Source: Oxytricha trifallax (taxonomy: Eukaryota; Ciliophora; Spirotrichea; Sporadotrichida; Oxytrichidae). Taken from it: a DNA stretch of 64,000 bases. Under the pieces are notes generated by a model. That model worked only from the letters and a program-made list of their open reading frames with translations. It did not search any database and was not told where the DNA came from. Positions 57,693-64,000 of this stretch are shown piece after piece (the first letter of the stretch is position 1; every line of letters begins with the position of its first letter). The translations under genes and the position numbers were made by a program. The stretch lies in NCBI GenBank assembly GCA_000711775.1, contig ARYC01002021.1:1-64000 (forward strand), given 5' to 3'.

Positions 57693-60600
57693 TCATAAAA
57701 CTCTATATGAATTTTGCCAAAAATTTAATCTATTATTACTAGGAGTGAAATTGAGATTTTCTTAGAATTCATGAAACTACCCATGCTTGATTTAAATACT
57801 GGTGTTGAGCCAGTTGAGCGCTTTGTCATCTTCATTATTATATAAAGAAATACAAAATTAAATTAAATTTTAATATTTTGATGAAATATTTTTTAAGTTT
57901 ATAGTTATTAAATTGAATAAATTTTTCTTGTTAAATATATGAAAGAATACTATTAAACTTTAAAAATATAATATCTATAAATAATAGACCTCAAATTAAA
58001 AATTAATTTTGTCAATATTATATTAATACTTATTTATATTTGATATTAATTTTATTTTAAAGCTATCTCATTTTCACTCAATATTGATGAAAGAGTCGAT
58101 GATATTTAATCAATATTTAACTATTATTTAAAAAAAATCTCATTTAATTTATGTTTTGTTGTAAAAATATTATTTAATAAATAAAATAAATAGTCAATAA
58201 ACTTAATACTTATATTTCTTTATACCTAGCTTATATTATGGTTAAACACGCTATATATTTATTATAATAATTATGAATATAATTTATATATTAAACCATA
58301 CTCTTAAAGTTAGATGGTTTATGTTATTCGTGAAACATTTCAATATATGGATTATATATTTAATTTCAGTAAAAATATTATGAAGTTTATTTCCCCATAT
58401 AAATTTATAAATACAGTAAAATTATTCCAATATAAAAAATAGAAAGTAAATTTAAAAATTTTATCACTCATGATTAGAGAATTTGAGGTTTCAGAATAAA
58501 AAGGATATGAATTTGAAATAAAATTATTTATTGAAAATTGAATATTAAATAGAATATAACATAAATATGATTGAAGTTACAACTGCACATATTCTTGAAT
58601 TAATTAAGATTCTTAAACTTGTGCTTTTATTTCTAGTGTATTGCAAATTCAATTTAAAAATCAATTTTTAATTCTAAAAATTAAAAGATTTATAGTGACT
58701 AGTATCTAAGATTATTTAATAGAATTATCGTTGAATATACCAAAAATACACATAAAATAATGATCAATAATTTTATGAAACAACGCAGAAATAGTTTTTT
58801 CTATGTAAATCAAGAGATATTTTATCTCTATAAAAATAAAATCTCAAAAATTACGATTTAACACTTTATTATACTGATATTTATAGTAAAATCTTAAACT
58901 AATATGACAATATGTATAGGTAAAACTATAAGTTAAACATCTTTCCCCCAAATCCATCTCCAAAGTCCTAATGACCAAGTGTTCATTATTAATTATATTA
59001 TCAACACCTAGATTTGGTTAGTCTTGAAAGTATGATTGTGGGATCCGAACGTCATTATTATTATTTATAATTGGGGTCATTAATAATCAGTCTGATTTTT
59101 ATTATAAATTATGAATATATTCTCATCTGGAGAGATCTGTGCAAATACTCTCAAGCTTACGAATTACATGCTTATCAAAAAAATCTAAATAATTTTTATC
59201 TTTGACACTGAATTATTAAATTTATCAGAAGTTGTAGCATCAAGATTAGAAGATCTTTTTTGGCTAATTCTAGGGCTTTATTTTATAAATTCTTGTGATG
59301 AGCTGTTACTAATTTCCTAAGGAAGATTGGTTTGTGAAGAGTTTTAAATAAATACAAACATAATATTTAATCTCATAGGCATTATACTAATAACTTGAAT
59401 AATAATAAACAAGTTCTTACTATTTCCAGCTGATGGCATCATTTTAATGTTAAAGTGATGATTATTAACGATGTTTATAAAGGATCCATTTTCATTGGAT
59501 GCTGAATTGCTTTTGTAAACTGGTGTTTAAGAAGCGTTGTTATTTTAGCCCTCAAACTGCCTGATCAGCACCTCTCTCAACATTTAATTTATAAAAATTT
59601 TCGCAAAAACAAGTTATACCTAAATCATATAACTTGAAACAGAGTGCATATAGCGTCAATTTATATAGAAATTAGCATTTGCTGGGTAGCTTAATCATTA
59701 ATTATGGATTTTGAACTAGTGTTACTTGAGTAAATTGTTGAATTTTCAAACTTATCTGATGAAGCAGGCCACTCTTTATCGGAGTGTTCATCCTCCTCAG
59801 TGTACTCTTCTACTATTGCTCATATTTTAATATTAATTATTATACTATTATTAAAGTTTATGCATTTTATTGAATGTCTTCTAATCTTTTATATTTTGAT
59901 AGTATTTATATTTAAAGCACTAAGAAATACCTCTATAAACTTTCAATATTTGATAATAAATTTTTGAATAAGCCAGTTTAACAATACAACTTGAAGTTTA
60001 TTTTGATTAATGGTGAAATGAGCAGATTCAAGTTGCTTGAGAAATTTAGCCCTGATCGCCCTTTATGATTTATTTCCAGATCCTGCTTGGAGAGCGGCTA
60101 TTAAATTGTTATCTTTATCGATTTTAATTTAGCCATTGTGATCAATTTCAAGCACCTCTAGAACCATAATTAAAACGAGAAGATATTGTTCATTATTTAA
60201 ATAAGAAAAATAGGTAATTTAAATATTTTAAACCTTCTTCGTACGTCTTTTTACCGATGAAGATTTGGCAGTGTTCTTTTTGTGTTTGATCTTCAGCAAT
60301 ATAAAAAAAACCTATATTTTTTCCCGTATAAACTTATTAATAAAAGTTTGAGTTTATAATTGCAATTATATGTTGATTAAAAGTTTTTATAGATTTATAC
60401 TGTGAATGCCCTCTGCACCGTCTCATTATTGTTAGGATTAATGAGGGATTTACTATCATAATTGTTATTTTTTGTAGTTTCAATGCCTGTAATTTAAGAA
60501 TTTAGAGAGTAAGAGCCATTTAAGGAAGCAGTCCCTCCCTAGACCCCATTAGAACCTGAAGTGCCCCCAATAGATCGAGATTTTTTATGATTTTGTTTTT

Positions 60601-60888
60601 TGTAGCTTTATAGTGTTTATTACAAAATTAACATCTTCAAAGTAGTCTCTTTAGTTTTTAATAAATCAGAATGTTTTTTAATTGATGTCTAGTAAATAGA
60701 ATTATTTTCAGCAACCTATATTGAAAATTCTACAAATAATTACAATTTTTACATTTAATAAAAACTGTCTCATCATCTAGATTATCATCATCCCCGTTGA
60801 ATGCAGCTGGGACAGCAGGCTTGGGCTTGACTGTGGTCGATTGTATAATTCTTATAGAAGACTTTGTTTTATCCTGAATACAACCCAT
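57693..60888 (-). CDS. Predicted N-acylated protein with EF-hand-like segment, Asn/Ser-rich
   Basis: The start at 60888 gives MGCIQDKTKSS: Gly2-Cys3 is a classic myristoylation/palmitoylation context, so membrane attachment is likely. Then FIKCKNCN (60770), a Gly/Ser-rich segment SRSIGGTSGSNGVQGG (60590), QKEHCQIFIGKKTYEEGLK (60290), an EF-hand-like VLEIDHNGQIKIDKDNN (60175-60120) followed by a helix, an acidic VEEYTEEDEHSDKEWPASSD (59815), Asn/Ser-rich segments (59550 and 59340), NDVRIPQSYFQDQPNLGVDN (59050) and KALNWLNTSIQIKHGQFHEF (57830), with a possible TGA at 57695-57693. About ten MDSs; most pointers were not mapped. Calcium binding is only suggested, because the loop is not a perfect EF hand. 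Confidence 0.65.
57850..58930. other. Long AT-rich stretch inside the acylated-protein gene
   Basis: About 1.1 kb with no recognised coding segment between the last two MDSs of the gene; presumably one large IES. Confidence 0.5.
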
Positions 60889-60889
60889 T

Positions 60890-61824
60890 TTGATCTTAAT
60901 AATTAATATTACTATTCTTTATTACTAGAACAATTTAATATTGTTAAGGTGATATACTTTGTAATTAATTATAAGAAAATTTACATCAAATTATAGTAAA
61001 TTTCTTATAAAAAAATAAATAAGTATATATATATATAAACCCCAATACATAAACCCCAATACATATGTGCATAAGAATTTGATAAGTGCGTAAACGAATT
61101 TAATTAAATGTGTTAAACGAAAAATTAAATTAAGGCTTTTTAACTAAATTTGAAAGTGCCTCTTTAAGGTCCTTAGAAAGCGAGTCCGTGAAAAGCAGCG
61201 AATATTGAATCTTGAATTCTCTTAGCACTTAACCGTACCAATTGATTAAGAATGATTAGTCAACTCGAAACAACCTAAAAATCCAGTACCTTTCCCTATT
61301 CACTTCCCCTCTTTTTCAACATTTTCCTTCCCCCTACCCTGGCAACCCACTAAAATCCAGTCTTTTGGCTTAAGCCAGAACCCCTTTTTCGACCTTCAAA
61401 CCTTCTACCCGAAATTTCCATTTTGAGTACCATTAACTTCTAGCGATTCCCTCCTTCACATTTCTCCTCGCCATTATTCAGTTATAGACAGGCAAGGCTT
61501 TTGAATTTTAACGGATTTCGCGATTTCGACATTTTTTTAAAAAGCCAATTTTGGATGGGCTCGAGCTCGAAACTTTCTAAAAATTATCATGACTCTTCAA
61601 CCACCCATCACCTTGAGACTTAAAGCTGCTAGTTATGTTAGTAATAGTGAATTATATCTACTTGAAGTGCAATTTCTTCTAGCTAGCTATAAATCCGGAG
61701 GATAGAGACAAAAGTGTGAAAAATCTCTCAGTAAATTTGCAAAAATCCAATCCAAATTTTAATAATCCAGCTATTTAGTATTAAAATCCAGTCGAATTAA
61801 TCATTAAAATCTACCATAAACTAG
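60890..61824. other. Upstream region with a short C-rich direct repeat
   Basis: AAACCCCAATACAT occurs twice in tandem at about 61038-61065, reminiscent of telomere-like DNA. From 61130 the sequence becomes less AT-rich and leads into the helicase ORF, but I recognise no gene in it. Confidence 0.45.
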
Positions 61825-64000
61825 ATGAATCAAGCCCCTGGATTTTAGATGGCTTCTAAGACTGACCCTACTCAACTTCTCAATAAGGAAGCTGGGAAGC
61901 TCAAATCTTTGATATTACCTTCTATTTAGAACCTATTAATGATTAGCAGGTGCCAGAACTGGTACCCGAACAAGAAAACTTACCTCAGATTTGAAAATCT
62001 ACTAGCCAATGTAAATCTTGAAGATGCGGGTAAACCTAAGGGTATAAAATCTGAATATAAAAATGCACAAGACAGTGCTAAAATCAATAGTGCAAAGGAA
62101 TTTCTGCACTAAAACAACTTCAATTTAAGTTTGCTGCTGGAGCAGGTGGATTTTGCAGACTTTGAAAAGACTAAGGATTTTAAGTAGTACGTGAGAAAGT
62201 ATTTAAATAACAATAAACCCAAGTAAGTGAAGCACAGCCACGAAAGTAAATCTTTTATTTCAGAGCCTCCTGAACTATCTGCAATCGACGAAGAGGTGAA
62301 GGTGAGTGACTTCACTACGAGCGTAAGCTTTGCAAGCGATTAGAAACATGATAAAGAACCCTTACCTCAACTCTTTATTAACTACGGCGCGATCTCGGCC
62401 ACGAGGTGTTAATTAAACACTTTGAAAATTTCAAAAATTCTAAATATTATGAAAGGTCTTGCATCTTGCAAGAAATAGTGACTCGTAACACTCAGTCACT
62501 TTTATCATTCTAGAACAATTTTGAGAACGTCAACGATCAATAAATACTCTAGGACCTGTTCTCCCTGCTGGTGAATTTAATTCTCAGCAATAGTAATATA
62601 GATCAAGACTCCAAGCCTCGTATCTTTTTAGCAGCTTTGGGTTATTATATGGGAGAAAAAGTCGAAGTTGAAGACTCACTTATTTTGGAATCAATATTAT
62701 TATTAATTCGCTCGCCTAATGCAAGGCAGGCACTAGGCCTGGCAAATTACGTATTCTTCAACACAGCTTCAGCCTTCACTAAACAGCTTGCTCAAGTGAA
62801 AAAACTGGATGATTCAAATCCTTATGTAATACAATTTATGAGTGATACCTGGTAGTTATACTCAATTGACCCTCAAGTTAGAAGGTTAATACCTTCTTCA
62901 TTCTTTATTATGTGCCTTTCATTACTTTACTCAAACAAGACTGCGGCTTGCACTTAATCAGAGATATTCCAGTTGTATTTACAGAGCACTTCGTGAGAAT
63001 TTATGCCTTAAGTTGCTGTCCAACTGTTGACTCTTTAAAAGAGTACATCTCATTAAACCAGGTCTACATTCTTACAGAAGTAAGAGGTTATAGATTAAAA
63101 CACCATGGTTTACTTTATGAAAGGCCTCGCATCAAGACTATAGAATAGAGACATGCAATGGGTTGGTAAGATTGAGCAAATCAAGAGGCTTCAACAGTAA
63201 TTAATAGAAGCTTAGGTAAAAAAGAATGTAAGTCTTACAAGCAACATTATTGAAAACTGCCTTAATGGTGACTGTTCTGAAATTCAACGAATTTTGCAGC
63301 TACCTCGCAATATGGAAGCCTTCTCTGATAAAATTATTGCAGAACTACTTTAACTCTTTGAGAATGTTAACATTATGCACTAATTAGCAAGGACTTTCAA
63401 TTAAAAGCCTTCAAATGAAAGGTTGAGTGTGAGTGAAGATTTAGAAAAATTGCAGCAGAATCTTGGATTTAAGTTGTATAGCTCACAAGTTTTGTGCATT
63501 AACTACATTTGCGATAACTTACAGTCAAGCCATTTAATTCATTTTGGTATTGGAAATGGCAAGACCTTAATTTCTATTGCGTTAGCCATTCTTATAGCTC
63601 TAAAAACCAAGCTATCTGTAATCATAATTGGTAAGATGAGCACTTGGTATAGAGGGATTTCAAGAAATTCTAAAAGTTAATTAGTGCAATGGCTCTTAAT
63701 TCAAACTTTAATTTCATTGCAAGAAGCGCAGGCATTTATTTCTTTACTCAGCCACAACTGAAGAAATAAACGAAGAACCCTAAATTCATGAGAGTGTGGC
63801 ACGAGAGTATCGTGCTGGTTGATGAGTACGATTGGATTTTATTTGATGGTTCCAGTGAAAACATTGTAAACTAGCTCAATCTCTTCAAGCAAGCAAAAAG
63901 TATTGTTGGTTTTTCAGGCAGCCATCTTTCTCAAACCGAATAACATTGCCTTAACTTGGCTTTGTCAAGCACGCCTGTGGTGTTCCCTACACTTGATAAG
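61825..64000 (+). pseudogene. SecA/DEAD-like helicase ORF, frameshifted, truncated by window end
   Basis: The start MNQAPGFQMASKTDPTQLLN is at 61825. The frame stays open with Gln-coding TAA/TAG to about 62385, then continues in another frame (HEVLIKHFENFKNSKYYE). It shifts again near 62905 (PFITLLKQDCGLHLIRDIPV), near 63140-63160 and near 63650. Motifs in the last part: Walker A-like FGIGNGKTLISIAL (63540), Walker B-like VLVDEYDWILFDGS (63800) and GFSGSHLSQTE (63908), in the order and style of SecA-type DEAD ATPases (DEVD and GLTGT). There are no IESs or introns. Four frame changes indicate decay. Large SecA-like proteins occur in ciliates; this copy may be a relic limited to the germline. 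Confidence 0.7.

Noticed and set aside
1..64000. CRISPR arrays, bacterial operons, ribosome-binding sites, rRNA genes
   Set aside because: None seen. Direct repeats are single pairs flanking IESs, and the genetic code, introns and transposons show a ciliate germline.
1..64000. Scrambled (permuted or inverted) MDSs
   Set aside because: For the genes I could assemble (deoC, C2, TFKPQI, ZZ, secreted protein) segments are in linear order on one strand. For the HMG, bZIP, YHYH and acylated genes the visible order is also linear, though missing pieces mean scrambling is not excluded.

Overview
This window reads as germline (micronuclear) DNA of a spirotrich ciliate, most probably Oxytricha trifallax or a close relative. 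Four things point there. (1) Protein families are readable on both strands only if TAA and TAG are Gln and TGA is the only stop. (2) Three TBE-type transposons carry C4A4C4 telomere-like ends and 3-bp ANT target duplications. (3) Coding segments (MDSs) are separated by short AT-rich eliminated segments (IESs) bounded by 3-8 bp direct repeats (pointers), and removing the IES with one pointer copy restores the reading frame. (4) Non-coding DNA is very AT-rich. Standard-code ORFs are mostly fragments or shadows. All joins are my own reading by eye; no search or alignment was run.

Layout. 1-1018: end of a TBE (TBE-1). 1100-5250 (-): a gene with three HMG boxes and AT-hooks in many MDSs; a 636-bp foldback element lies upstream. 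9650-10200: an unexplained GC-richer tract. 10355-13172 (-): a bZIP protein. 14186-15286 (-): deoxyribose-phosphate aldolase with an unusual leader. 15924-17265 (+): an N-terminal-C2/coiled-coil protein. 17375-25267 (-): one long gene with TFKPQI motifs whose middle IES contains a complete TBE (TBE-2). 25849-28232: two related GC-capped foldback elements. 28400-33080 (-): three zinc-finger (3CxxC-like) paralogues. 33300-36354: small coding segments, a duplicated signal-peptide segment and a TBE-like transposase relic. 37236-43088 (-): a ZZ-type zinc-finger gene interrupted by a foldback IES and by a complete TBE (TBE-3) lying inside a coding segment. 43774-44782 (+): a small secreted protein with four clean IESs. 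45171-57060 (-): three tandem paralogues of a Cys-rich surface protein with YHYH-like motifs. 57693-60888 (-): a predicted N-acylated protein with an EF-hand-like stretch. 61825-64000 (+): a frameshifted SecA/DEAD-like helicase relic running off the window.

The genes look like independent macronuclear chromosomes, not an operon. What connects them is the elimination programme: TBEs, foldbacks and small IESs all have to be removed at direct repeats for the proteins to be made. The MDSs I could follow are in linear order; I saw no convincing scrambling. TBE genes and the helicase carry frameshifts, while host genes read cleanly across hundreds of codons, so the frameshifts are probably biological decay and not sequencing noise.
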